From positions 1 through 64,000 of the IMG/VR virus record IMGVR_UViG_3300035185_000025: a stretch of DNA of 64,000 bases. One strand, written 5' to 3'. Of the stretch, positions 49,426 to 58,554 are shown in pieces. Numbering within the stretch: position 1 is the first letter of the stretch; each line of letters opens with the position of its first letter. Under the pieces are notes generated by a model. That model made no database searches and was not told the DNA's origin. It saw only the letters and a list, made by a program, of their open reading frames with translations. Made by a program: the position numbers and the translations under genes. This DNA comes from a virus.

Positions 49426-49856
49426 ATCGTGAGGCGGCACTAGCCCACGGGCGCGAGTGGATGGCGGCCGGATGGGAGCTGAAGCCGGGCCAGGTCCTTC
49501 GGCATGGCGAAGACACCGGGGCCATCGTCCTGGTTGTCGGTGTCCATCTCGCCGAGCGCGGAGCCGAGGGCTACTGGCTCGATCTTGTGCGCCTCGGAAC
49601 GGGCGAGAAGATTCACCGACGAGCGCGGCACTATGTTCCCGACCCGCGAGACGACGGGTTCCTCGGTCACGCGCTCGCGCAGGTCCGTCGTGCGTGGGGT
49701 TGGATCGTCGAGGTAGACGTGCTCGCCGATGCCGACGGGTTCGAGGTCGTCTGCCCCGACCTGCGAGGCGATGACCGTGAGTTGGTTGGCGAGCTTCGGT
49801 TCGGAGGCAACACCGAGTCCGAGGCCCTGCTCGCCGCTCGGAAGGCCGCACCGTGA
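49422..49856 (+). CDS. unknown protein
   Basis: 144 residues: helical start (ALAHGREWMAAGWELKPGQV), beta-rich middle, and an end (PDLRGDDRELVGELRFGGNT). Not recognised. Overlaps both neighbours by four bases. Confidence 0.6.
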   Translation: MNREAALAHGREWMAAGWELKPGQVLRHGEDTGAIVLVVGVHLAERGAEGYWLDLVRLGTGEKIHRRARHYVPDPRDDGFLGHALAQVRRAWGWIVEVDVLADADGFEVVCPDLRGDDRELVGELRFGGNTESEALLAARKAAP

Positions 49857-50374
49857 CCGTCGTCATCGACCCCGGCCGCAAGACCGGCGTGGCGATCTAC
49901 GAGGGCACCACGCCGATCGTCGCGGCCTTCACCGACGCGACACCGGCCGAGGCCCACGACCTGCTCAGCTGGTCGAAGGCGCGCGGGCACACGCACCTCG
50001 TGGTCGAGGATCAGCATGCGCCGCGGGATCCGAAGCGCTTCTCGTGGCCGCGGCTCATGACCCTCGTCCGCAGCGCTCACCGGTGGGTGGTGATCGGCGA
50101 GTTGCTCGGGTTCGTGATCGAGCGTCCGAAGTCGAGCGAGTGGCAGAGCGTCATGTTCCGGCCGATCCCGACGCACGACGTGGACACCGGGAAGAAGCTC
50201 ACGACCAAGCATCGCAGCAAGCTCGTCGTCGCGGCGACCTTCGATTGGCTTCCACGGTTCAAGCAGGGCGAGTCCCCCGAGGACGCGAGGCTCGTGCCCG
50301 CCGCGAAGCTGCCGCACGACATCTGCGACGCGGTCGTGATGGGCCGCTGGCACCGCCTGCACAGGAGCAGCTGA
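49853..50374 (+). CDS. RuvC-like Holliday junction resolvase
   Basis: 173 residues with the RNase H-type fold of RuvC-like resolvases: TVVIDPGRKTGVAIYEG carries the first catalytic Asp, HLVVEDQHAP the Glu, and KLPHDICDAVVMGRWH the last Asp pair. It probably cuts branched DNA made by recombination and replication before packaging. GTG start coupled to the previous gene. Confidence 0.8.
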   Translation: MTVVIDPGRKTGVAIYEGTTPIVAAFTDATPAEAHDLLSWSKARGHTHLVVEDQHAPRDPKRFSWPRLMTLVRSAHRWVVIGELLGFVIERPKSSEWQSVMFRPIPTHDVDTGKKLTTKHRSKLVVAATFDWLPRFKQGESPEDARLVPAAKLPHDICDAVVMGRWHRLHRSS

Positions 50375-50607
50375 TGGAGAAGGTCACAGAGGTACTGGAG
50401 AGCCACGCATTCAGGCGAGACCATGGTCCGGCCGCGATGTGGGCAGTAATAGTCCTCGTGATGCCGGCATGGGCACTGCTCGCCGTCGCCGCTTGCGCAG
50501 CAGGGCTCGTCCTCGCGCTGCCCGGCATCATGGTCGCGCTCGTCCTGGCGATCCCGCACTGGATCCGGGCCCGATCCGACGGACACACGGAGGACACGGA
50601 ACGATGA
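50374..50607 (+). CDS. two-span membrane protein
   Basis: 77 residues with hydrophobic segments at about 22-42 and 44-62 and charged ends. ATG overlaps the resolvase stop. Holin-like shape, but it lies in the early block, so another membrane role is likely. Confidence 0.6.
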   Translation: MEKVTEVLESHAFRRDHGPAAMWAVIVLVMPAWALLAVAACAAGLVLALPGIMVALVLAIPHWIRARSDGHTEDTER

Positions 50608-50825
50608 TCGAACTCAAGAAATTCACCGAGACTCGTGACGGCCTGACCGCTCGCGCGTACACGCCGACCGACGCGCTGCAGGAACGCATCCCGATCAAAG
50701 TCGAGCGCGACGGCACGGTGGTCTACGAGATCGAGTTCATAGTCTCCAAGCGATCTCTGGCCCTCGACCTGGAGGTCGCGATCCAGAGGGCTATCCGGGC
50801 AGCGCTCGAACGGTCGGTGAACTGA
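50604..50825 (+). CDS. small unknown protein
   Basis: 73 residues (RIPIKVERDGTVVYEIEFIV), a small beta sheet and a helix. Overlaps both neighbours. Not recognised. Confidence 0.6.
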   Translation: MIELKKFTETRDGLTARAYTPTDALQERIPIKVERDGTVVYEIEFIVSKRSLALDLEVAIQRAIRAALERSVN

Positions 50826-51043
50826 TGGCGCTCAAGCTCAAGCCCGGAACGGAACTCGTCCTCGCCGTGCGCCAGGACGCCCACGGCTTCGTGCTCGAGC
50901 AGCGTGTCCGCGTCGGCAGGACCGAGGCTCGCGTCAAGGGCAGCAAGGCCCGCCGCTGTCGGACCGAGGAACAACTCTGGATCGAGATCGAGATCCTCGC
51001 GCAGAAGAAGCTGGCGAAGGTCGGCCTGGAGAAGACGTCGTGA
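50825..51043 (+). CDS. small basic protein
   Basis: 72 residues (KPGTELVLAVRQDAHGFVLE, RVKGSKARRCRTEEQLWIEI), beta-rich N-terminus, basic centre. Not recognised. Confidence 0.6.
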   Translation: MALKLKPGTELVLAVRQDAHGFVLEQRVRVGRTEARVKGSKARRCRTEEQLWIEIEILAQKKLAKVGLEKTS

Positions 51044-51180
51044 CCGAGGCCTGGAAGATCATGACGCTGGCTGATCTGCCGACCGCCCGAGCCACGATGC
51101 GAGCCACGTCCTCGCCCGACCAAGAGCCCACTCCCGGCGCTCGTCCTGCCGGAGCCGACGACCGAGATCCGCCGTACTGA
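51040..51180 (+). CDS. short coupled frame, 46 residues
   Basis: GTG overlaps the previous stop. The product is polar and probably disordered (LPTARATMRATSSPDQEPTP). It is antisense to the end of the minus-strand gene at 51059-51773. Doubtful. Confidence 0.35.
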   Translation: MTEAWKIMTLADLPTARATMRATSSPDQEPTPGARPAGADDRDPPY

Positions 51181-51773
51181 TCGGCGCCGAGCAGTCGAAG
51201 CCGTAGCCGCTCAGGCGTGCGCAAAACCCACGTCGCCGGCGCGCGGACAGCGTGAAGCGGCAGCGGCCCTCACGGCACTCCACAGCGCCCGCGTAGACGC
51301 TCTGGACCTCGACGAGGTTTCGCGCCTCGTAACGCGTCACAGCCCGCCACACGAGCTCGTGGGCCACGACAGCGCTGACCTCCGGCGAGCAGAAGGCCGG
51401 ATCGGCGTCGGCGCCCCACTTCCCGGCCTGCCAGCGGAGCGAGAGGCCGTAGGCGCCGAGCCCATCCTCGCGCCCGAGCACGTCCTCCCCGCGCACATGG
51501 CGGACGCTGGCCTCGCCGCAGAACGCCTCGCGGCAGACCACGAGCGCGTGGAAGGCGGCGATGATCGGCGAGACGCCGAGGGCTTCGGTGGTCGCGGTGA
51601 CGCGTGCGGTCCTTGGCCTCGCGCGACCAGGGAACACGGGGCTCGTCACGGGCGTCGCAGTAGTCGCCTGGCACGACGCCAGGTGCCGGCGCCGCGCAGG
51701 CGTTGCAGGCGTAGAGCAGCACGAGGCAGGCGATGATCGCGAGGGCTACTCGCAGGCCGAGTCGATCGTCCAT
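51059..51773 (-). pseudogene. exported transglycosylase-like protein, frameshifted
   Basis: Frame 1 starts at ATG 51773 (TACCCT upstream) and encodes a signal or membrane segment (VALAIIACLVLLYACNACAA) and a short mature part to about 51620, then becomes arginine-rich nonsense. A different frame from about 51640 to 51059 reads on as a folded domain: ALVVCREAFCGEASVRHVRG, GLGAYGLSLRWQAGKWGADA, VAHELVWRAVTRYEARNLVE, VQSVYAG. The pattern resembles SLT-type lysozyme-like proteins with Glu in CREAF. An indel, programmed shift or sequence error in 51600-51650 would explain the split. Confidence 0.55.
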
Positions 51774-51792
51774 GGCCGGGCAGGGTAGCACC

Positions 51793-51820
51793 AGGAAGCG
51801 CACGCCGGCCGCGGCGGTAG
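51793..51820 (+). promoter_or_regulatory. class A promoter
   Basis: AGGAAGC at 51793-51799, 16 bases, GGTAG at 51816-51820, seven bases to ATG 51828. Confidence 0.75.
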
Positions 51821-51827
51821 GGCGAGC

Positions 51828-52175
51828 ATGGATCCTGAGCACACGATGATTCTGTTCGACCTTCGGCCGTTCAAGGCGGCCTGCCACCATGCGATCAGCG
51901 AGTGCGAGGCCGGCAGGCTGTCGCCGGATGACGCGGCCGATCAGATCGAGCGGCTCGCGGCTTCGGTGCCCGACCTCGACGAGGTCAAGTACCGCGGATA
52001 CCAGAGCAAGCTCCTGCGTTGCCGGTCGCACGATCGAGCGCGGCGCCTCGTCGACTGTCTCGATGACCACACGGTCCGGCCGTGGGTGCACCTGGCAGCG
52101 CGTGGCCTGGGCCTGGTGGCGAAGCTTGGCGCGCTCGCTCTGTTCGTGTGGTTCATCGTGTGGCTCGTCCGATGA
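51828..52175 (+). CDS. tail-anchored membrane protein
   Basis: 115 residues: a helical cytoplasmic part (SECEAGRLSPDDAADQIERL) and one C-terminal membrane segment (LVAKLGALALFVWFIVWLVR). Unknown role; plus-strand unit with its own promoter. Confidence 0.65.
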   Translation: MDPEHTMILFDLRPFKAACHHAISECEAGRLSPDDAADQIERLAASVPDLDEVKYRGYQSKLLRCRSHDRARRLVDCLDDHTVRPWVHLAARGLGLVAKLGALALFVWFIVWLVR

Positions 52176-52368
52176 ACATCAACCGGATTCGTCCGCCCGC
52201 ATCGCGCTGTGGCTGTCCGGCGTCATCAACGACGCGATCCGAGACGCGCGCGATGCTGGACTCGATCAGCGCTCGATCCATCTGCTGCTTCTGAACTACG
52301 CGAATGGCGAGGATCCGAGCGGCCGCGCTCGCACCTCCGCGGGTGCGCAGGTAGACTCGAAGGCGTGA
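52172..52368 (+). other. coding-like segment with unclear start
   Basis: One frame (about 52170-52368) reads ARIALWLSGVINDAIRDARD then GLDQRSIHLLLLNYANGEDP, which looks like real protein, but has no ATG or GTG at its beginning. The ATG at 52172 that overlaps the previous stop lies in another frame that ends at 52294. Either a frameshift or a rare start is involved. Confidence 0.4.
52331..52346. promoter_or_regulatory. operator-like palindrome
   Basis: GCACCTCCGCGGGTGC, arms GCACC/GGTGC. It lies three bases before GGTAG (52350-52354), the -10 of the gene at 52365. Confidence 0.55.
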
Positions 52369-52922
52369 AGGCCGACCTCGCCACGTTCCCAGTCGGATCC
52401 GCCGATGGCCTTCCGGTGCTGCACCTCGACTGCGACGGCGCACCGTGGTCCACCGAAGATGCCGACGCCGCGGTCCAGCGCATGGCCGGCGCGCGCGGGA
52501 TCTGGGGCGTGTGGATCGACAACCCTGAGACGTGGGAGAGCCAAGACCTCGACGTTTGGATCGCCGAGCAGCCGTGCGTGATCGCGCTGCGAGAACTCGG
52601 CGCCACGGACTGGCCGGCTGCGGAACTGAACACGGTGCTCGACGTCAGCGCAGCGCTCGAGCACGCGACCGACGTGGATCGGCTCGCCGACTTCGTGGCT
52701 GGATGCGCCGCCGGATCGATCCCGATCATCGCGGACGCGATCGCGCGCGTCGGACCGCTGCAGCGCGCTCCTGTCCCGGCGGCGCTCGACCTGCTCGCCG
52801 ACTTCACCGGCATGCACGGCGAGGGCTACCTGTACACGCCGGCCGACCATCCGCACTGGCCGCTGATGCTTCGTGCGATCTCGAAGTGCGGATCGCAGTG
52901 GTCGCTGAGGAGGTCAGCGTGA
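52365..52922 (+). CDS. unknown protein under operator control
   Basis: 185 residues, not recognised: GIWGVWIDNPETWESQDLDV near residue 45, ADFVAGCAAGSIPIIADAIA near 110. GTG start ten bases after GGTAG, with the palindromic operator in the promoter. The next two genes (small protein and terminase small subunit) are coupled to it, so they probably share this control. Confidence 0.65.
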   Translation: MKADLATFPVGSADGLPVLHLDCDGAPWSTEDADAAVQRMAGARGIWGVWIDNPETWESQDLDVWIAEQPCVIALRELGATDWPAAELNTVLDVSAALEHATDVDRLADFVAGCAAGSIPIIADAIARVGPLQRAPVPAALDLLADFTGMHGEGYLYTPADHPHWPLMLRAISKCGSQWSLRRSA

Positions 52923-53086
52923 GGCGATTTCAGTGGTGGAGGCGCCTCCGTGGAGGACGGTGGGAGTTGCAGCGGGCTGGCGGTGATGCGTTCGCTTGTT
53001 GGTGGCGTCGTGTTGAGTTGTTCGATCACGATTGCTTCAAGAGCGGAGGATCCTGCGTGATCGCCCGCGAGGACTGGCGACGGTGA
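52919..53086 (+). CDS. small Trp/Arg-rich protein
   Basis: 55 residues, very rich in Trp and Arg (RRFQWWRRLRGGRWELQRAG). GTG overlaps the previous stop; its stop overlaps the terminase small subunit GTG. Not recognised. Confidence 0.5.
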   Translation: MRRFQWWRRLRGGRWELQRAGGDAFACWWRRVELFDHDCFKSGGSCVIAREDWRR

Positions 53087-53742
53087 CGACCAGGCCCAAG
53101 CGCCCGTCCGACGAGGACTACGCGCGCGCGCTCGCGCTGTACCGCGGCAACGCTCCGCCCGAGCAAATCGCCGAGCGCGTGGGGCTGTCGCTCGACCAGG
53201 TCGAGCACGCGATGCTCGAGGGCTGGCCGCCGACACGCGGCCGGCATCCGCGTCCAGCGCTTCGAGCATGGGAGCACGAGATCGACGACCGGATGCACCG
53301 GGCTCGGCTCGCCACGCTCGACTGGGCGCAGGCCGTCGCCGAGAGCTCGGCCGTCAGCGCAAAGGACTGGGCAGCGACGCTGAAGAAGTGCTCGGCGATC
53401 AAGCAGTCGATGCTGAATGCGTGGGGCCTGCGCGTGAAGAAGGCGATCGAGGACGCCGACGGCAAAGCCCCGGACCTCGACGGACTCTCCATCGACCTCA
53501 ACTTCGCCCGATCTCTGCGCACGCTGCACCTGATGATGGACCCCGGTCAGCAGGGCAAGATCGCCGACGTCCACCGCGCGCTCGCCGGCGACGAGGACGA
53601 CGCAGATGTCGGCGCCGACGACCGGCTCGCGGCTTCGCTCGCAGGCATGACAGAGGAGCAGATCGATCACTGGGTCGAGACCAACAAACGGCCCGACCCA
53701 GATCAGAAGGTGCTGCCGTTCCCGCAGCAAGACGCGGGCTAG
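53083..53742 (+). CDS. terS: terminase small subunit
   Basis: 219 residues. N-terminal helix-turn-helix region (ALALYRGNAPPEQIAERVGL, SLDQVEHAML), central helices (MHRARLATLDWAQAVAESSA) and an acidic end. Layout and place about 1.2 kb before the large subunit fit TerS, which recognises phage DNA for packaging. GTG start. Confidence 0.7.
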   Translation: MTTRPKRPSDEDYARALALYRGNAPPEQIAERVGLSLDQVEHAMLEGWPPTRGRHPRPALRAWEHEIDDRMHRARLATLDWAQAVAESSAVSAKDWAATLKKCSAIKQSMLNAWGLRVKKAIEDADGKAPDLDGLSIDLNFARSLRTLHLMMDPGQQGKIADVHRALAGDEDDADVGADDRLAASLAGMTEEQIDHWVETNKRPDPDQKVLPFPQQDAG

Positions 53743-54050
53743 GTCGCCTTCAACATCCGTTCTGCGGACTTGTCGAACATGTGGATCTTCGTCTCGTCGA
53801 TCATCCCGATCGGACGCTGTCCATGCTTGGCCACGAGTAACAGGTTACGCAGCCGACCGATGTCGTCGTTGTCTTCGTGCTCGATATGCGTCGAGCACAT
53901 GTGCTGGTCTGGCTCGCCGTCTTCGCCCTCGAAGCGGTCGAGGAAAAACGTCGCGTGCATGCCGATGTTCTCGCGCTTCGAGATCTCGATGATCTTCGTC
54001 ATGAGCGGCGCGATCTCGTTGTCATAGACGGTTTCTTTTGGTCCTGGCAT
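53739..54050 (-). CDS. lower-GC small protein
   Basis: 103 residues, charged (DNEIAPLMTKIIEISKREN, HMCSTHIEHEDNDDIGRLRN), not recognised. Base composition is lower in GC than the neighbouring terminase genes, so it may be a recent arrival. It is on the minus strand inside the packaging block. Confidence 0.65.
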   Translation of the reverse strand: MPGPKETVYDNEIAPLMTKIIEISKRENIGMHATFFLDRFEGEDGEPDQHMCSTHIEHEDNDDIGRLRNLLLVAKHGQRPIGMIDETKIHMFDKSAERMLKAT

Positions 54051-54095
54051 GCAGCGACTACCAGCGCACCATACCGAAGCTTCCCGACGCGCGGG

Positions 54096-54425
54096 CTAGA
54101 ACACGAGCGCAATGGCGGCGAGGACGATCGTCGCAGCCTGTACAGCGATCATGACCTTGAGCTTGGTCGCCTGGCCCTCGTGCACTGCCGTCGCACAAAT
54201 CACGGCGACCTCGATCATGCTCCTGGCCTTGGCCTTCCTGTGCTTCATGACGGGCTCGATCTCCAGGCAGAGCATGTCGACGATCTCCAGCAGATCGTCG
54301 GACGTGTGAAGTACTCCTGCAATCTTCATCGACGCGGTCCTCGTCACAGGATCGAAGACCTCCGTCATCTCTTGTCGGATCTCTACTCGCGCAAGCGCGC
54401 GCGCCACGGCGTGTTCTGTCGTCAT
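54096..54425 (-). CDS. tail-anchored membrane protein
   Basis: 109 residues; helical charged part, then a C-terminal membrane segment (LKVMIAVQAATIVLAAIALV). Slightly lower GC. Divergent from the plus-strand unit at 54515; TAGACG lies close before its ATG. Confidence 0.6.
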   Translation of the reverse strand: MTTEHAVARALARVEIRQEMTEVFDPVTRTASMKIAGVLHTSDDLLEIVDMLCLEIEPVMKHRKAKARSMIEVAVICATAVHEGQATKLKVMIAVQAATIVLAAIALVF

Positions 54426-54476
54426 GTACCGTCTACAAGATCCGTCGGTGCATGCTTCCTGACGCAGGCGCTAGGC

Positions 54477-54504
54477 CGGAAGCGTTGCTATGCGGAGAAG
54501 GTAG
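54477..54504 (+). promoter_or_regulatory. class A promoter
   Basis: CGGAAGC at 54477-54483, 16 bases, GGTAG at 54500-54504, ten bases to ATG 54515, the longest gap in the set. Confidence 0.7.
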
Positions 54505-54514
54505 TCCGCGAGCC

Positions 54515-54925
54515 ATGAAGACCAAAGACATCCTCGCCAAAATCAAAGCCGACCCCGCCGCCGAGTTCGCCTTGCGCCCCGGCCCTCACGCCTGGGACTT
54601 CGCCAAAGTCCGGCGGCTTCGATCGCTCGGTAACGGCCGTTGGGCGTACGGCGAGCACAAGCCCCGAGGTCGAGCCGAATGGCTCCGCGGACCCTCCGAC
54701 AGCAGCGTGCGATCGCGTAACCTTGTGGACGTCGCCACGGTCGAAGCCGAGTTCGAAGAGCGAGCGAAACACCGTGCCGGCTTGCAGGCCGAATATCGGC
54801 GGGCGAACAGGGTCGTCGATCGGCTGCGGGCGATCGGTGTGCCTGCGACGAGCACTGGCAAGCGCATCACGATCTTCGACCTGGCCGATTGGGAACGCAT
54901 CCTCGCCCTCGCTGAGCGGTCCTGA
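54515..54925 (+). CDS. unknown protein before terL
   Basis: 136 residues, basic and helical (EAEFEERAKHRAGLQAEYRR), not recognised. Own class A promoter, while the following terminase gene has a separate operator-controlled start. Confidence 0.65.
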   Translation: MKTKDILAKIKADPAAEFALRPGPHAWDFAKVRRLRSLGNGRWAYGEHKPRGRAEWLRGPSDSSVRSRNLVDVATVEAEFEERAKHRAGLQAEYRRANRVVDRLRAIGVPATSTGKRITIFDLADWERILALAERS

Positions 54926-54938
54926 AGATCGGAGCACG

Positions 54939-54954
54939 CACCCGCGCAGGTGCG
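54939..54954. promoter_or_regulatory. palindromic operator at terL
   Basis: GCACCCGCGCAGGTGC, a 16-bp near-perfect palindrome two bases before TAGGAT, the -10 box that leads by six bases to the terminase GTG. Confidence 0.65.
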
Positions 54955-54967
54955 CTAGGATCCGAGC

Positions 54968-56521
54968 GTGGTAGCGCCACCCAAGCGCAGCAAGGCGAAG
55001 CGCCGCGTGTACCCGCACCGGGTCCGCCGCGCGTGGATGCGCGAGTTGGAGATGTGCCGGCGCGATCCCGTCCGGTTCATCGAATACGTCTTCCAGATCA
55101 AGCTCGACCCGATCCAGGTCGTGTGGATCCGGTTCTGGCAGCAGAACCGCAAGACCGTGCTCCACGGCTCGATCGGCCTCGGCAAGTCGATGCTGATGCG
55201 CGGGATGATCCTGTGGCTGATCGGCAACGACCCGAACGCTCAGGTGATCTGGCTCAGCGCGACGCAGCGGCAGCCGAAGAAGCACCTCAGCCTGCTCGCC
55301 GCGATGATCGAAGACGACCGCGCGCGCTCGAGGCTCCACCACGTGTTCCCCCGCATGCGCCCGGGCAAGATCTGGCGCAGCACGGAGATCACCGTCGAGC
55401 GCGAGGTGAGCCCGGTCGAAGCCGACTACACGATCAGCACCTACGGTGCCTACGCCGACTCGCTGCTTGGCTCGCGCGCGACGATCCTCGTGATCGACGA
55501 TCTGTGCAACTTCTCGAACACGCTGACGGAGGACGGCCGCACGAAGATGATCGAGTGGCTGGCGACGGTGCTGTCGCGCCTCACGGGGCCCGACTACCGG
55601 ATGATGGTCTTGGGCAACTTCTGGCACTCCATGGACGCGCTCATGGACCTCGTGAACAACAAAGAGTTCGCGTACTTGAAGACGCCGGCCTACACGCTCG
55701 CCGAGGACGGCAGCAAGATCCCGACGGCTCCGCGCGCGCTACCGGTCGCGGTCATCGACGAGAAGATCAAGGAACTCGGTCCCCGCAAGGCGCAGCAGAT
55801 GCTGCAGTGCGAGAAGCCTGATCTGAACCTCGGCCGGTTCAAGGAGTTGTGGTTTGAGGCCGCGCTAACGGCCGGGCTCGGGATGCCGTTCTCGCCGGCG
55901 CGGATCTTCTACCCAGCCTTCACCGGCGTGGATCTGGGTCACCGCGGCGCGCCCGGGGCAGACCGGACCGCGATGGTCACGGCGATCCTCCGGCCCGACG
56001 GGCGCAAGCAGATCATCGACGTCCGCAGCGGGTGCTGGAAGTCCGACGAGATCAAGGCGAACTTGCTCGAGGTCCGGCTCCGCTACGGCTCCACGATCGG
56101 CGTCGAGAACAACGGCGCGCAGAAGATGGTCATGGATCTGATCACCGACAGCACGGCGATCCCGTTGCTCGACCACAACACGAATCAGTTCAACAAGCGC
56201 GACATCGCCAACGGCGTCGAGGGTCTCGCCACCGGGCTGAGCCAGGGCGAGTGGGTGTTCCCGTGCCCGCCGAAGCCGACGGCGACCGGCCGCGGGCTCG
56301 ACGAAGGCGACGGCCAGCGCGGTCAGCCCGAGCCTGAGATCGAGCACCTCATGAGCGAGGCGCTCGTGTTCGATCCGAGCAAGCCCAGGGAGCACACCGG
56401 GGATCGGCTCATGGCCTGGTGGATCCTCAGCGAGACGATCCGCAAGAGCGCGCTCCGGGAGTACGACGACGCGATGCTGCCCGCGGTGGACGTGCCGGAT
56501 CTGGACCTGTTCAGCCGGTGA
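54968..56521 (+). CDS. terL: terminase large subunit
   Basis: 517 residues. ATPase: Walker A GSIGLGKS at residues 67-74, Walker B TILVIDDLCN, coupling region VLGNFWHSMDAL. Nuclease: FTGVDLGHRG with the first Asp, later VENNGAQKMVMDLITDS. Normal length. GTG start six bases after TAGGAT, with the palindromic operator overlapping the promoter, so packaging appears to be under regulator control. Confidence 0.88.
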   Translation: MVAPPKRSKAKRRVYPHRVRRAWMRELEMCRRDPVRFIEYVFQIKLDPIQVVWIRFWQQNRKTVLHGSIGLGKSMLMRGMILWLIGNDPNAQVIWLSATQRQPKKHLSLLAAMIEDDRARSRLHHVFPRMRPGKIWRSTEITVEREVSPVEADYTISTYGAYADSLLGSRATILVIDDLCNFSNTLTEDGRTKMIEWLATVLSRLTGPDYRMMVLGNFWHSMDALMDLVNNKEFAYLKTPAYTLAEDGSKIPTAPRALPVAVIDEKIKELGPRKAQQMLQCEKPDLNLGRFKELWFEAALTAGLGMPFSPARIFYPAFTGVDLGHRGAPGADRTAMVTAILRPDGRKQIIDVRSGCWKSDEIKANLLEVRLRYGSTIGVENNGAQKMVMDLITDSTAIPLLDHNTNQFNKRDIANGVEGLATGLSQGEWVFPCPPKPTATGRGLDEGDGQRGQPEPEIEHLMSEALVFDPSKPREHTGDRLMAWWILSETIRKSALREYDDAMLPAVDVPDLDLFSR

Positions 56522-56544
56522 TGCCGCCGTGGTAGCCTGCGCGG

Positions 56545-58554
56545 GTGCCCGTAAACCCGCGCCTGAGCAAGCTCCGCGTCCTGGGGCTCGAAGAGACCCC
56601 GCGCGCGCGGCTCCTGACGATGCGCTGGCTCTACTACGAGCAGCGCCAGGACGACGGGTGCTCGGTCGACTGGGAGGGCTATCAGCGCACGTCTGGAGAG
56701 CAGTTCTTGGAGTGGCGAATGCGCGGCTACGTCCGCGCGGATCAGGGCTCGATCCCGTGGGGCCAGAAGCGACCTACCTGCCACTCGATGATCGTCGGCG
56801 AGACCGTCGACACCTACACGTCGCTCCTGCTCGGCGACGGCCGCCAGCCCGCGATCAGGATCGCTGGCGACGACGCGAGCTCCGAGGCGATCGAGGCGCT
56901 GTTCAAGCACGCTGGGATCTGGCCCGTGCTCGCCGAGGGTCGCAAGCACGGCGGCGCGCAGGGAGCCTTCGGCATGCTCGTCGAGGTCCGCAAAGGGAAG
57001 CTCTCGACGCGAGTCCTTCGGCCCGAACATCTCCACATTGAGTGGTCCGACGAGTGCGACTGGATCCCTGAACTCGTGATCGAGCAGAAGCGCGTCACGA
57101 TTTATCGGATCGGATCGAGCGGCAAGGTCGAGTGCGGCGAGGTCTGGCGGACGCGGGCGTGGGATCAGACCCACAGCTACGCCTACCACGACCAGCCGAT
57201 CGGGACTTACACGCCGGTCGACGACGACGGCACGAAGACCGAGTTGCCCGAGGACATCGAGTTGAGCGAGGCGCCGGTCGAGCACAAGGCCGGCCGCTGC
57301 CCGGTGGTGTGGGTCCAGAACACGCTGTGCTCCGACGAGCCGCTCGGAGTCCCCGACTGCGAAGCGGTCTACGAGCAGGTCGACCAGCTCGACAAGTCGA
57401 TGTCGATGGTCATGCGCGGATCGAGGGCCAACAACGATCCAACGCTGGTGGTGAAGGACACGCAGTCCGGCCTCAACCAGTGGACCCGCAGGCGCAAGGG
57501 CTACGGCGCCGAGATCACGGTCTCGGAGAAGGGCGCCGTCGAACTGCTCGAGACGTCGGGCGCCGCGATCGACCAGTCGTGGAAGTCGATCAACGCGCTC
57601 GAGTCCAGGATCGAGCGGCGCACCGGTGTCGTCGCGATCACGCCCGAAAAGGCGAGCTCAAACTGGTCCGGCGTCGCGCTCAAGATCCTGCACCGCACGC
57701 AGATGAGCCGCGCCGGCGAGCGCCGCAACCCGATCGGAGTCGGGATCAAGCAACTCGTGCGGATCGTGCACACGCTCCTGCGCGAGCTCGGAATGCGCAA
57801 CGTCGGCAGCACGGGCAAGGGGATCGAGATCCCGCAGGCCGAGCGCAAGATCACCGCGGACGACGGCACGATCGAGACCGTCCGCGATCCCCACCAGATC
57901 GGGCCTGGCGGCGCTGTCCGGCTCAACTGGCCAGCGCTTCATGAGCCGATCCCGGACGAGCTTCGAACCGTGGCCGACGCGCTCACGAAGATGAACGGCG
58001 GCCGCCCCGTGCTCTCGCAGGAGACGGCAGTCGCGTACGCGGTCAACCTCGCGCAGACCGACACGGATCCAGCGATGGAGCTCGAGCGGATCCGCGAGGA
58101 GACGGCGGAGAAGGTCGCGGCCTTCGACGAGACGATGATGCCGGATGTCGAGGACGGCGGCGAAGGCGAGCCGGACATGCCGGACACCGGCGACGGAACG
58201 CAGACGGGAGATCAGCAAGTGCAGCACGAAGCGATGAACGGCATCCAGGTCAAGACGCTCGGAGACACGCTCGCTCGGACCGGCCGCGACCTCACCCCGG
58301 AGGCGGCGAAGTTCACGATCAACGAGGGCTTCCCGAACACGACCATGCCCGATGCGCAGCGCAGGCTGAACGAAGCGATCCAGGCGCAGCTCGAGCAGGT
58401 TGCTCAGGACAAGAAGGACGGCGTCGAGCCCGAGGCTGGAAAGCAGTTCGACACGCTCGGCCGAGCGATCACTCGGCGCGCCAAGGCCACAGCGGAGCCG
58501 AAGGCCGAGGAGTCCGAAGACGAGCCTGAGTCCGAAGACGAGGAGACCGAGTGA
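56545..58554 (+). CDS. portal protein
   Basis: 669 residues. EASRLLTMRWLYYEQRQDDG-type start (residues 15-35), later SDEPLGVPDCEAVYEQVDQL and the stretch VKDTQSGLNQWTRRRKGYGA fit the SPP1-type portal layout. A long acidic C-terminal tail is unusual but harmless. Follows terL by 23 bases. GTG start six bases after GTGGTAGCCT, the only clear late-type signal of this kind on the plus strand. Confidence 0.75.
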   Translation: MPVNPRLSKLRVLGLEETPRARLLTMRWLYYEQRQDDGCSVDWEGYQRTSGEQFLEWRMRGYVRADQGSIPWGQKRPTCHSMIVGETVDTYTSLLLGDGRQPAIRIAGDDASSEAIEALFKHAGIWPVLAEGRKHGGAQGAFGMLVEVRKGKLSTRVLRPEHLHIEWSDECDWIPELVIEQKRVTIYRIGSSGKVECGEVWRTRAWDQTHSYAYHDQPIGTYTPVDDDGTKTELPEDIELSEAPVEHKAGRCPVVWVQNTLCSDEPLGVPDCEAVYEQVDQLDKSMSMVMRGSRANNDPTLVVKDTQSGLNQWTRRRKGYGAEITVSEKGAVELLETSGAAIDQSWKSINALESRIERRTGVVAITPEKASSNWSGVALKILHRTQMSRAGERRNPIGVGIKQLVRIVHTLLRELGMRNVGSTGKGIEIPQAERKITADDGTIETVRDPHQIGPGGAVRLNWPALHEPIPDELRTVADALTKMNGGRPVLSQETAVAYAVNLAQTDTDPAMELERIREETAEKVAAFDETMMPDVEDGGEGEPDMPDTGDGTQTGDQQVQHEAMNGIQVKTLGDTLARTGRDLTPEAAKFTINEGFPNTTMPDAQRRLNEAIQAQLEQVAQDKKDGVEPEAGKQFDTLGRAITRRAKATAEPKAEESEDEPESEDEETE

